Below are positions 1-6,156 of a DNA stretch of 7,133 bases, one piece after another (the stretch's first letter is position 1; each line of letters begins with the position of its first letter). Origin of the DNA: Chloroflexota bacterium (GTDB lineage: Bacteria; Chloroflexota; Ktedonobacteria; Ktedonobacterales; Ktedonobacteraceae); assembly GCA_005881495.1 (NCBI GenBank), contig VBHI01000018.1:1-7133 (forward strand), written 5' to 3'. The notes under the pieces were generated by a model. That model saw only the letters and a list, made by a program, of their open reading frames with translations, had not been told where the DNA came from and did not search any database. The position numbers and the translations under genes were made by a program.

Positions 1-14
1 AGAGCGGAATAGAT

Positions 15-1931
15 GTGAAAAGTCGGTTCAAAGCGCTGTCGGAAGCTGATATTCAAGCCTTAGCCGATGACGCGAGCTTTCGAGAAGGACATGACTACTA
101 TCTCAATCAAGCAATTGTGGAGCCGACCCTGAGTGAGTCGGTGCTCTGGGCGTTCTGTCACAGTTCAAGTGGCGGCCCATACCGCGTCGAAGCAACCCTG
201 GCACTGGCAAGCGACCAAAGCTCAAAGAAGCTGGTTTCTGGAATCTGTACTTGTCCACGAGGCGGCTTTTGCAAGCACCTGGTAGCCTTGCCCCTCACCT
301 GGCTCCATCAGCCGGAGCGCTTTGTGGTACACACAGGACTCATGAGGCAGTTGAGTGAGAAGAGCCGCGAGGAGTTACTGGCCCTCCTGGAGCAACTGGT
401 GCAGCGGCAACCTGATATAGAACCGCTGGTTGAACTGCTGATAGAACTTCCGCTAGGGGCGACGACCCAACAGAAGAAGCGGCCAGGCAGGGGCCGAGAG
501 CGCACGCTTGATCCTTCTGCTATTCAAAGTCAGGTAGCCTCAGCTTTCTATCACGCGGGAGGAGGATGGGGTGCTGCCAGCCGCGTTGCTGCTGATTTAG
601 AGCAGTTGTGCGGTATCGGCAAGGACTTTGCCGAGGCGGGCGAGTGGGCCAACGCGCAGACCGTGTATGCGACGCTTGCCGAGGAAACTATCATACAGTA
701 TGAGGGGTTACACGATGAGGGTCAGGTCAGTTGGATTCTGGGTGAGTGCGCCGCTGGCCTGGTAGCCTGTCTGAGTGCTCAGTCCACCCTCCCACGGAAC
801 GAACGATTGGATGCTCTAGCACGCGAAGAACTCCTGATCTCGCTGTTCGGCCTCTGGAAATTTGGCTCCAATTACGGTGGGATCGGGGTAGATGTTGCTG
901 GAGCGATGGTGGAGCAGGTGACGAAGCACGAACGGAAGGACGTGGAGGCATGGGTGCGTCAGGAGATGAGGCCCGGGCAGGATTTCTCAAGTAAGTGGCA
1001 CAACCGCAGAATCATCGATTTTCTGGCGACACTCAAACAAGCGGAGGACTTCAACGATGAAGATTTGCTTGAAGAGTATCGCAAAGTCGGTCTACACAAA
1101 GAAATGGCGGAGAAATTCCTGCAGCTTGGCCGTGAAAACGAAGCGCTGGGCGTTGCCCAGGCAAACTTGACTGAATCCATGGACGTGACCTGGTTCGCAG
1201 AGCAGTTGCTGAAATCAGGTGAGATGTGGCGAGACCAGGCCCTGGCATTTGTGGAAATGAGGCTAGGCGAGGTCAAACCTGCTCTGCAGGGCAAGCCGCA
1301 GGACTTCACATATGCACAAACTGTGGACACGTACCGGCGCTGGTTGAGCGAAAAGTACCTCTTGTACGGCCAGACAAAGCAAGCTTTGGACATGGAGCGC
1401 GCTCGCTTCAAGGCCAGCCCAGATAACACCACCTATCGCTCCGTTCGATCAGCAGCGCTGGCAATCGGTCAGCCAGAAGATCTCTGGCCTGGACAGCGGC
1501 CACAGTTGATTCGGACGTTAGAGCAGCAAGGCCGTTGGGGGGCACTCATCAGTATCTACCTGGATGAGAAGGAGGTCGGTCAGGCACTCGCTGCCCTGGC
1601 AGAGATAGAGCGCACACCAAGGGCACCGTTCTACGGATATGGATCCCGCTCTGAAGGCCCTTCGAGTCACTATCAAGCGCAAGTGGCAGAAGCTGCGGAG
1701 GAGGCTTACCCAGATGAAGCGATTCGGCTGTACAAGCCTGTTGTACAAAGACTAATTGACGGGCGCGGACGCGAAAATTACCAGCAAGCGACGGGCTACT
1801 TGATCCGGATCAGACTGCTGTACCAGAAGCAGGGGCGGGAAGCGGAATGGAATACGTATATTACCAACCTGCGGAACAGCAACAAGAGCTTACGAGCTTT
1901 GAAAGAAGAATTGGACAAAAGGGGTCTATAA
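15..1931 (+). CDS. SWIM zinc-finger protein with helical-repeat C-terminus (638 aa)
   Basis: The N-terminus carries the phenylalanine-x-x-glycine and tyrosine pair (FREGHDYY, residues 22-29) that usually precedes a SWIM finger. The finger follows as C78-x-C80, then C86-x-H88 (CTCPRGGFCKH), with only five residues between the second and third cysteines, at the short end for the family. SWIM fingers are known to bind DNA or proteins and often sit beside helicases or as stand-alone adaptors. From about residue 170 to the end the protein is alpha-helical and repeat-like, with TPR-like pairs such as LGRENEALGVAQANL and a closing GREAEW motif near residues 607-612. The start is GTG at 15, just before the conserved N-terminal motif. 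A TAG at 10-12 could end an upstream gene, so this may not be the first gene of the operon. No strong ribosome site is visible. The stop TAA overlaps an ATG (TAATG, 1929-1933). The exact role is unknown; the SWIM assignment is firm. Confidence 0.9.
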   Translation: MKSRFKALSEADIQALADDASFREGHDYYLNQAIVEPTLSESVLWAFCHSSSGGPYRVEATLALASDQSSKKLVSGICTCPRGGFCKHLVALPLTWLHQPERFVVHTGLMRQLSEKSREELLALLEQLVQRQPDIEPLVELLIELPLGATTQQKKRPGRGRERTLDPSAIQSQVASAFYHAGGGWGAASRVAADLEQLCGIGKDFAEAGEWANAQTVYATLAEETIIQYEGLHDEGQVSWILGECAAGLVACLSAQSTLPRNERLDALAREELLISLFGLWKFGSNYGGIGVDVAGAMVEQVTKHERKDVEAWVRQEMRPGQDFSSKWHNRRIIDFLATLKQAEDFNDEDLLEEYRKVGLHKEMAEKFLQLGRENEALGVAQANLTESMDVTWFAEQLLKSGEMWRDQALAFVEMRLGEVKPALQGKPQDFTYAQTVDTYRRWLSEKYLLYGQTKQALDMERARFKASPDNTTYRSVRSAALAIGQPEDLWPGQRPQLIRTLEQQGRWGALISIYLDEKEVGQALAALAEIERTPRAPFYGYGSRSEGPSSHYQAQVAEAAEEAYPDEAIRLYKPVVQRLIDGRGRENYQQATGYLIRIRLLYQKQGREAEWNTYITNLRNSNKSLRALKEELDKRGL

Positions 1932-1980
1932 TGGAGGCACTGAAGCCTTGTGCGCTCACCGCGCATTCCCAGGGGAAAAT

Positions 1981-1986
1981 GAGGAG
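1981..1986 (+). promoter_or_regulatory. Shine-Dalgarno GAGGAG for the original TPR gene start
   Basis: GAGGAG lies 8 bases upstream of an ATA codon at 1995-1997, which begins a typical basic N-terminus (ATA, then AKKPNASKKKK). A well-placed ribosome site in front of a codon one base away from ATG argues that translation of the TPR gene is, or once was, initiated here and not at the TTG at 2125, which has no ribosome site. Confidence 0.5.
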
Positions 1987-1994
1987 AAAGAACT

Positions 1995-2124
1995 ATAGCG
2001 AAAAAACCAAACGCATCGAAAAAGAAAAAGCGCATCATCGCCAGTCGACAAACAACTCGACCTCATCGGGCACCAGATCTTTCAAGGAAACTACGCTGAG
2101 GCGGTTGTTGAGTGCGAACGCCTG
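1995..2124 (+). pseudogene. Displaced 5' end of the TPR gene (ATA start, frameshift)
   Basis: Reading from ATA at 1995 gives a lysine-rich leader, (M)AKKPNASKKKKRIIA, to about 2042. That frame then runs into unconvincing sequence. The frame used by the TPR gene is open from just after a TAG at 1996-1998, and from 2044 it encodes VDKQLDLIGHQIFQGNYAEA followed by VVECERLL. That is a good TPR helix pair joining directly onto the residue encoded at 2125. The two halves are one base out of register. The shift lies somewhere in 2001-2043, a stretch with A6 and two A5 runs. Removing one A from either run, or skipping one base near 2043, would restore one long protein of roughly 268 residues. No ATG, GTG or TTG exists in the TPR frame between 1999 and 2124. 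This is either a real lesion (lost start plus indel), a sequencing error in the A tract, or a rare start with slippage. Confidence 0.5.
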
Positions 2125-2799
2125 TTGAACTACCTTCCACAGCACGCGTCGCAGCGCGCTGGTGTTCTGGCGCAACTGGGAACCGCACAGGGCATGCTTC
2201 AGAACTTCCCGCAAAGCTATGAAGCTTTTACCGAAGCGCTTGCTCTCGAACCAAAGAACGCCGATCTTTGGTACAACCGAAGTATGGCGAGCCGCTTTAC
2301 TATGCGCTTTGGTCAGGCGTTACGCGACATTGAGCGGGCAATCGAGCTAAACACGAGCAGTGAACTGACTGAGCAGTTCGATGAAGCATTGCAGTTCAGT
2401 CGTCAACTAGTGGAAGAGTCGATCAAATTGCGTGGGCCAGACTTTACGCTGGATCAACTGGTCAAGCAAGAAAACTTTTTCCAGCAGGGCCTGGTATTGA
2501 TGGAGGCCGGGAAGAGGGAGGAAGCCGGGCAGGCATTTCAGGCATCGATTGCCATGGGTGATTGCTTGCCGCAGCCCTGGGGGAACCTGGGAATCTGCTT
2601 GATGATGCAGGAACGTTACGACGAGGCCGAGGCGGCGTTGAAACTCGCTCTTGAGATCGACCCCAAATACACGATCGCAAAAAACAATCTCGTAGTGCTC
2701 CGTACGTCCCGGCGAACAGGTCCGCCGGCTCTGGTTGAACTGAATGAGCCGTTTAAGAATAGCAAGCTCAACCAATCAATTACTTTTATCAAGGAGTAG
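2125..2799 (+). CDS. Tetratricopeptide repeat protein (224 aa as read; true N-terminus probably upstream)
   Basis: At least four TPR-like units are visible: residues about 11-45 (LGTAQGMLQNFPQSYEAFTE, then ALALEPKN), 46-77 (ADLWYNRSMASRF, then ALRDIERAIEL), about 118-150 (FFQQGLVLMEAGKREEAGQA) and about 150-185 (PWGNLGICLMMQERYDEAEA, then ALEIDPKY). TPR proteins act as cytoplasmic protein-protein scaffolds; the partner is unknown. The only standard start in frame is TTG at 2125. It lacks a ribosome site and cuts through a TPR helix pair that continues upstream in the same frame, so the listed start is a default only. A competing 65-residue frame (ATG 1931 to TGA 2128) overlaps this TTG as TTGA and could supply coupled reinitiation, but its residues are low-complexity and basic and look non-coding. 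The stop TAG sits directly after AAGGAG, which also serves the next gene 10 bases on. The TPR call is firm; the 5' end is not. Confidence 0.8.
   Translation: MNYLPQHASQRAGVLAQLGTAQGMLQNFPQSYEAFTEALALEPKNADLWYNRSMASRFTMRFGQALRDIERAIELNTSSELTEQFDEALQFSRQLVEESIKLRGPDFTLDQLVKQENFFQQGLVLMEAGKREEAGQAFQASIAMGDCLPQPWGNLGICLMMQERYDEAEAALKLALEIDPKYTIAKNNLVVLRTSRRTGPPALVELNEPFKNSKLNQSITFIKE
2791..2796 (+). promoter_or_regulatory. Shine-Dalgarno AAGGAG for the zinc-ribbon gene
   Basis: AAGGAG overlaps the last codons of the TPR gene and lies 13 bases before ATG 2810. The spacing is long, but no better start is present. It suggests translational coupling of the two genes. Confidence 0.4.
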
Positions 2800-2809
2800 C
2801 AATTTATCA

Positions 2810-3289
2810 ATGGCTAATCGGAAAAAGAAAGCCACGACACAGCTTGGCAAACAGCCTCCGTGTTACCGCTTCTTTCTCAATCCGTATCAGGATATGCGGT
2901 GGACGAGGTGCCCCCAATGTGAGAACAAGATGCACCAGCGGAAGTTGCCACTGGTGATCCATGTCGATCCAATGTACCTGCTCTCTCTGAACAAGACGTG
3001 CCGCTACTGCCCGCACTGTGATCTGCTCATTGCTCACCAGGACGATGTGGAACATTTCCTGGCATCCTTCTTCATGGAGCAAAAGCCAGAAGTCATTGGC
3101 AATGATTACCTGGTGATTGGGACACTGGATAGGGCAGTGTGGAAGCGCGGGACGCAGCAACCGTTGAACTTGCAGGAGACACTTGAAGCATTGCATGATT
3201 TCAAGGAAGTCATCACGTTCAAGGTGACAGGAGGTTGGATGAGAGATGAGGCGAAGCCTTCTACAAAAAAGCGAAGGAGTGGAGTATGA
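2810..3289 (+). CDS. Small cysteine-rich protein, probable zinc ribbon (159 aa)
   Basis: I do not recognise a named family. The protein has a basic start (MANRKKK), then a CPQC knuckle at C34/C37 and, 26 residues later, C64, then C67 and C70 (TCRYCPHCDLL). Two CPxC knuckles at this separation are typical of a structural zinc ribbon, with C64 as a spare or alternative ligand. The rest is a mixed alpha/beta region (IGNDYLVIGTLDRAVW) and a lysine/arginine-rich tail. No signal peptide or membrane segment is present, so it is cytoplasmic. Zinc ribbons commonly contact nucleic acids or proteins; which applies here cannot be told. ATG 2810 is preferred because it is the first ATG after the ribosome site; the frame stays open further upstream but overlaps the TPR gene. 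Its TGA overlaps the next gene's ATG (ATGA, 3286-3289), strong evidence for one operon. Confidence 0.8.
   Translation: MANRKKKATTQLGKQPPCYRFFLNPYQDMRWTRCPQCENKMHQRKLPLVIHVDPMYLLSLNKTCRYCPHCDLLIAHQDDVEHFLASFFMEQKPEVIGNDYLVIGTLDRAVWKRGTQQPLNLQETLEALHDFKEVITFKVTGGWMRDEAKPSTKKRRSGV
3274..3284 (+). promoter_or_regulatory. Double Shine-Dalgarno (AAGGAGTGGAG) inside the zinc-ribbon gene
   Basis: AAGGAG at 3274-3279 is six bases before ATG 3286, with a second GGAG at 3281-3284. It lies within the last codons of the preceding gene and fixes ATG 3286 as the start of the core-binding-domain gene. Confidence 0.6.
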
Positions 3290-3699
3290 GCGAGACTGAT
3301 ACATCCGATTACGATGTACGAGTACGAGCCATTCAAGCCGCGAATCAGCCCATTCTGAATGCTTTTGAGGTCTGGCTTAAGCAATCAGGATTGAGCGAGA
3401 AAACCATCCAAATTCATCTCAGCAATATCGACTTTTTTACGAATTATCTCGTGTATTATGAGCCGCTGAAGAAACTCGACGAGGCCAATAGCGGAGACGT
3501 GTGGATGTTTTTAGATGACTGGTTTCCTCGGAAAGCGTTGTGGGCTTCCATCACCAGCATTACATCCTATCTCGCGTCGTTCAAGAAGTTCTTCCGGTGG
3601 ATGGGAGAAACAGGGCGTGTCTCTCCCCAGACCGTTACGGATGTACTTGAGATACTAAAAGAAGAGAGAGGCACATTTCTCAGAAACGTTGCTGAGTAA
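3286..3699 (+). CDS. Orphan tyrosine-recombinase core-binding (SAM-like) domain protein (137 aa)
   Basis: Residues about 20-127 read like the N-terminal SAM-like, core-binding domain of XerC/XerD-type integrases: a first helix with a conserved pattern (FEVWLKQSGLSEKTIQIHLS), then FFTNYLVYY, and a closing pair typical of this fold (ITSYLASFKKFFRWMGETGR, then VSPQTVTDVLEIL). In full integrases this domain clamps DNA and is followed by a catalytic domain of about 180 residues with an R...HxxR...Y set. None of that is here. The gene ends cleanly with TAA after 137 residues, and the following sequence is the opposing gene, so it is not an obvious truncation by an insertion. It is the last gene of the plus-strand cluster and starts inside its neighbour's stop codon. 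It may be a DNA-binding accessory protein; that is inference. Remote similarity could also be only to the fold. Confidence 0.7.
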   Translation: MSETDTSDYDVRVRAIQAANQPILNAFEVWLKQSGLSEKTIQIHLSNIDFFTNYLVYYEPLKKLDEANSGDVWMFLDDWFPRKALWASITSITSYLASFKKFFRWMGETGRVSPQTVTDVLEILKEERGTFLRNVAE

Positions 3700-3725
3700 T
3701 AGAGTGCAAGCTCCTGCCCTCATCT

Positions 3726-5063
3726 TTATCGACGCAGTGCCTCTAACATCGGCACTAATTTGTACTTGCGCTGATGACGGTCCAGCAACTCAGACAGGTA
3801 CGTCCGCCATTCCTCTTCACGGCCCATGTTTCGATAGGCCGTACGTGCCTTTGCAAGCCAGTTCGCTGCCGTGCGGTAGTACTGTGCTTTGCCTTCATCC
3901 ATGAACGGCTCCGCCTGCTGCCGACAGACCTTGATCACCCATGCGGGATGTGACTGCATAGCAGCGTCCACGACTCGCTCTACCAGGGTATGCGTTGCCT
4001 TGGGCTCTACTGCTGCTATGGCATCATCAATGAGTCCCTCGTGCAGGAACACATCGACTTGCCCTCGTGGAACGTATGACTTCGTGTGGCGTACGTACTC
4101 CAGCAGGTTCGCACGGCGCTCAGGCCATTGTTCCCCGGCGATCTCTGCCACGCGAAGATAGTTGGCTAAGCTCAGTTCCTCGCGAAAAGCCACTTCGGCG
4201 GCTGTAAGGGCTCGCGTTTCTTCGCCCATCGTCGCCGCTTCGTCCCGGAGCCACTTCGCGAGTGAAACCTTTGGTCCCTGGAGACGAAGACCTTCCTCTG
4301 CGATTTGCAAGCCTTGCTCACGTTCGCCCCGGTCATACAACCCCCTGGCCAGAGTAAGAGCCTCATTCGCAGTCTCCAGGTGTGCTCGCCCATAGGCTAC
4401 TGCTTCTTGCGTGCGACCCAGGCGTACCAACATAGCGACGTAGGCTTCGTTCTGTCCTTGCGCTCTGGCAAGATGAAGATACTCTTGCAAGCGCCCACGC
4501 CGCTCCAATATATGGAGGCGGGCGACCGTTACTTCAGATACTTCTCCATCCCAGGAGTCGTTTTCGATGTCGGTTCCCTGCAAAACATGTTGGAGTTGAG
4601 GATCGTCCCAGCCTCGGAGGGCCGCTTCATGTGCTGCCTCAAAGACCTCCTCGACTCCGTAATCATCAATTTCCCGTTGCCAGGTCTCCAACTTGCTTGC
4701 CCATACCTTGCGTTCCCTGGACGAAAGGTCCACGCTGAGCAAGGCTTCTGTCCAGATAGGACCCAGATCTTGAAAGAACCCACTGGCCTCACCATCTGAA
4801 TCATCCAGATTGGTCCAGTCAGCCACATATGCTTCAGTAATGGCTTCAAGCAAGGCGAGAGCACTGCGACCATCGTCAGCCTGGATCAATGTCCAGCCCT
4901 GCTCAAGCAACTGGCGTACCTCATTAGCGACCGCACCCACCTGCCAGTAGGCTTCAGAGGAACGCATCCGGTCCAAACTGTGTAAAATAGATCGTACCTG
5001 CCGACGTACAGCTTTGGCATCTACCTGCGCCTGTCGAGGTGAAGAGGTGTCAAACTTGCCCAT
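3726..5063 (-). CDS. SWIM-family helical-repeat protein lacking the SWIM finger (445 aa)
   Basis: From residue 14 (VDAKAVRRQVRSILHSLDRM) to the end this matches, from memory, the C-terminal part of Ktedonobacteria-type SWIM proteins: the SEAYWQVGAVANEVRQLLEQ block (36-55), a NLDDSDGEASGFFQDLGP block (85-102), a WQREIDDYGVEEVF block (128-141), then TPR-like helices (RLGRTQEAVAYGRAHLE, 214-230) and a final GREEEW motif (414-419). Its last ~230 residues align by eye with the protein at 15-1931, so the two are paralogues. The cysteine/histidine SWIM motif is absent; only 13 unrelated residues (MGKFDTSSPRQAQ) precede the shared part. ATG 5063 is chosen because AAGGAGG stands nine bases upstream; an in-frame upstream codon at 5096 would overlap the neighbour. 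The ribosome site lies on the stop codon of the preceding gene, so the two are co-translated. Probably a cytoplasmic scaffold; function unknown. Confidence 0.85.
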   Translation of the reverse strand: MGKFDTSSPRQAQVDAKAVRRQVRSILHSLDRMRSSEAYWQVGAVANEVRQLLEQGWTLIQADDGRSALALLEAITEAYVADWTNLDDSDGEASGFFQDLGPIWTEALLSVDLSSRERKVWASKLETWQREIDDYGVEEVFEAAHEAALRGWDDPQLQHVLQGTDIENDSWDGEVSEVTVARLHILERRGRLQEYLHLARAQGQNEAYVAMLVRLGRTQEAVAYGRAHLETANEALTLARGLYDRGEREQGLQIAEEGLRLQGPKVSLAKWLRDEAATMGEETRALTAAEVAFREELSLANYLRVAEIAGEQWPERRANLLEYVRHTKSYVPRGQVDVFLHEGLIDDAIAAVEPKATHTLVERVVDAAMQSHPAWVIKVCRQQAEPFMDEGKAQYYRTAANWLAKARTAYRNMGREEEWRTYLSELLDRHQRKYKLVPMLEALRR

Positions 5064-5072
5064 GATTGCTTG

Positions 5073-5079
5073 CCTCCTT
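5073..5079 (-). promoter_or_regulatory. Shine-Dalgarno AAGGAGG overlapping the upstream stop codon
   Basis: On the minus strand AAGGAGG begins within the TAA (5078-5080) of the CcbP-like gene and is nine bases before ATG 5063. This decides the start of the finger-less SWIM-family protein and implies translational coupling. Confidence 0.65.
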
Positions 5080-5743
5080 AGCGATTGGCAAACCACACAG
5101 CGTAATCCTCCACTAATTGCCGGATCTCGACATCCGCATCTGTGACCTTCAGATCACACAGGGGAAGTTCATACACCCCGTCTTTCTGCTTCACCGCCAC
5201 GATGGTGCCATATGTCTCATCCAGGAAGGTGATGTCCAGAACCTTGACCCGAGCGCCCTGGCGAACCGGCCCGCGCTGATATTCTACTACCGTAGCCGCG
5301 AAAGGGAAGACCAGATGCTCCTCTAGATACGCATGCCAGATCCGAAATACCGCAAACTCGTCGTGATCCTGTGCCCGGCTCACGATCTCTTGAATCCGTT
5401 TGCCTTGTTCTCCTCCGAGATGTAGCCAGCTAGACTTGGACTCAATCTCCGCGATGGTCCTGGCCACGTCGTCTTCGGTATCGCGTGCTGTCCCAGGTTC
5501 CACTTCATGGTTAGACAGATTCATCTCTGACCAGGACATCCCCTCTTCTTCACACCAGGCAATATGAGTGAGAGGCATGCTCTTCAGTGTGTGGCTGTCC
5601 CATTGGATGGTCAGGGTTCCCATCTCATCAAAGATCGCACTGATGCGCCCCTGCCACCCACCAATATTGTGGCCCGTATCTGGATCGGTGACGCCTGGTT
5701 TGACTACGACGCTCTCACCTTTTGTCCAATTTCTGCTTTCCAT
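5078..5743 (-). CDS. SH3-like barrel plus CcbP-type calcium-binding domain protein (221 aa)
   Basis: Residues about 6-60 form a small beta-barrel of SH3/KOW appearance (KGESVVVKPGVTDPD, GGWQGRI, LTIQWDSHTL, MPLTHIAWCEEEG). After an acidic linker (DTEDDV), residues about 128-220 match the layout of CcbP-like proteins (Pfam 'calcium binding' family): WHAYLEEHLVFPFAATVVEY, RQGARVKVLDITFLDETYGT, a barrel strand YELPLCDLKV, and VEDYAVWFANR at the C-terminus. CcbP is known from cyanobacteria as an acidic calcium buffer; here the Ca2+ link is by family only. ATG 5743 is preferred because the barrel starts right after it, but its ribosome site is poor (GGAAGAAAG). An ATG at 5824 would add 27 unconvincing residues and also lacks a ribosome site. 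First gene of a two-gene operon with the finger-less SWIM-family protein. Confidence 0.75.
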   Translation of the reverse strand: MESRNWTKGESVVVKPGVTDPDTGHNIGGWQGRISAIFDEMGTLTIQWDSHTLKSMPLTHIAWCEEEGMSWSEMNLSNHEVEPGTARDTEDDVARTIAEIESKSSWLHLGGEQGKRIQEIVSRAQDHDEFAVFRIWHAYLEEHLVFPFAATVVEYQRGPVRQGARVKVLDITFLDETYGTIVAVKQKDGVYELPLCDLKVTDADVEIRQLVEDYAVWFANR

Positions 5744-5762
5744 CTTTCTTCCAACGTTCCAA
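5715..5762 (-). other. Possible 15-codon upstream ORF overlapping the CcbP-like gene start
   Basis: The only strong ribosome site upstream of the CcbP-like gene (AAGGAGGGAG, 5767-5776, minus strand) is 25 bases from ATG 5743, too far to serve it. It is, however, ideally placed (6 bases) before a TTG at 5762 that opens a short frame, (M)ERWKKDGKQKLDKR, ending with TGA at 5715-5717, past the ATG. It could be a leader peptide delivering ribosomes to ATG 5743, or chance. Confidence 0.2.
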
Positions 5763-5780
5763 TATTCTCCCTCCTTGGGA

Positions 5781-5799
5781 ATACACGCTTCAAGTGTAT
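5781..5799. repeat. Inverted repeat ATACAC-N7-GTGTAT, operator-like
   Basis: Perfect 6-bp arms at 5781-5786 and 5794-5799 flank GCTTCAA. It sits just upstream of the strong ribosome site before the CcbP-like gene and overlaps a possible minus-strand extended -10 (TGTGATACA). Size and position fit a dimeric repressor operator. If 5824 were the true start the repeat would be coding, so it mildly supports the 5743 start. Confidence 0.35.
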
Positions 5800-5849
5800 C
5801 ACATAGGTAATGGCTCTCAGTCATCTGACTGTATTGAAAACCATCATTG

Positions 5850-5868
5850 AGTAACCGATAGGGTTACT
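5850..5868. repeat. Inverted repeat AGTAACC-N5-GGTTACT
   Basis: Perfect 7-bp arms (5850-5856 and 5862-5868) around GATAG. There is no T-run on either side, so a terminator is unlikely. It may be a second operator or a short hairpin upstream of the minus-strand operon. Confidence 0.4.
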
Positions 5869-5882
5869 TCTATATCGAGTAG

Positions 5883-5900
5883 CTCTGAAAAAGGTCAGAG
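5883..5900. repeat. Inverted repeat CTCTGA-N6-TCAGAG
   Basis: Perfect 6-bp arms at 5883-5888 and 5895-5900 around AAAAGG. On the minus strand a weak -35-like CTGACC and a GATATA 16 bases later begin here and run towards the CcbP-like gene, so it may lie within that operon's promoter. Weak evidence. Confidence 0.3.
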
Positions 5901-6156
5901 AGGAGAGAAGGGACACTCTCAGTAGGATACCATCAATGCGCAAAGGGCATAATTTTGCGGATAACAATTGAAGAATATTGATTCCATAGAGTCTGTCAAG
6001 TAGTTTGTGGTGCGCCCTTTAACGAGTGAACGTATAGCCTGAAAAGGTGTATTGGCTACTTGGCACATCCGTTCGTAATTTGACGCCGTAAGAGCGATAG
6101 ATCATGACTCCATTGCTTGCCAATGCGTGTGAGACCACAGTACAATCGGAAGGTAT

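Larger units (their letters stand above)
5744..6156. other. Intergenic region between the NUDIX and CcbP-like genes
   Basis: No convincing coding frame. It holds the short inverted repeats listed separately, plus two wider pairings: AAAGGGC (5942-5948) with GCCCTTT (6014-6020), and TGTCAAGTAG (5994-6003) with CTACTTGGCA (6056-6065, one mismatch). A 5-bp stem CATTG-CTTGC-CAATG at 6111-6125 follows the NUDIX stop without a T-run and is only a weak terminator candidate. The sequence GAGTCTGTCAAGTAGTTTGT near 5989-6008 resembles insertion-sequence ends, but no partner or transposase is present. Confidence 0.5.

Noticed and set aside
2001..2030. Classical -1 programmed frameshift at the AAAAAA/AAAAAG runs
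   Set aside because: The slippery heptamers are not in the register needed to enter the TPR frame; a +1 change or loss of one A is required instead.
1931..2128. 65-codon frame starting in TAATG at the SWIM stop codon
   Set aside because: Good coupling signals, but the residues are basic and low-complexity, while the overlapping frame encodes a clear TPR helix pair. Kept only as a competing reading in the TPR entry.
3700..3725. Bidirectional terminator between the convergent operons
   Set aside because: The 26-base gap has no stem followed by a T-run on either strand, so no intrinsic terminator can be claimed.
4305..4799. Long plus-strand frame opposite the finger-less SWIM-family gene
   Set aside because: It is antisense to a clearly conserved helical-repeat protein, has no ribosome site and no recognisable motif.
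5957..5969. GCGGATAACAATT, identical to the right part of the E. coli lac operator
   Set aside because: Only half the operator is matched, the left half is two bases short and different, and no LacI-type regulator or sugar gene is nearby. Most likely chance.
5989..6066. Possible insertion-sequence end (GAGTCTGTCAAGTAG)
   Set aside because: No matching opposite end, target duplication or transposase frame in the window; noted only as resemblance.
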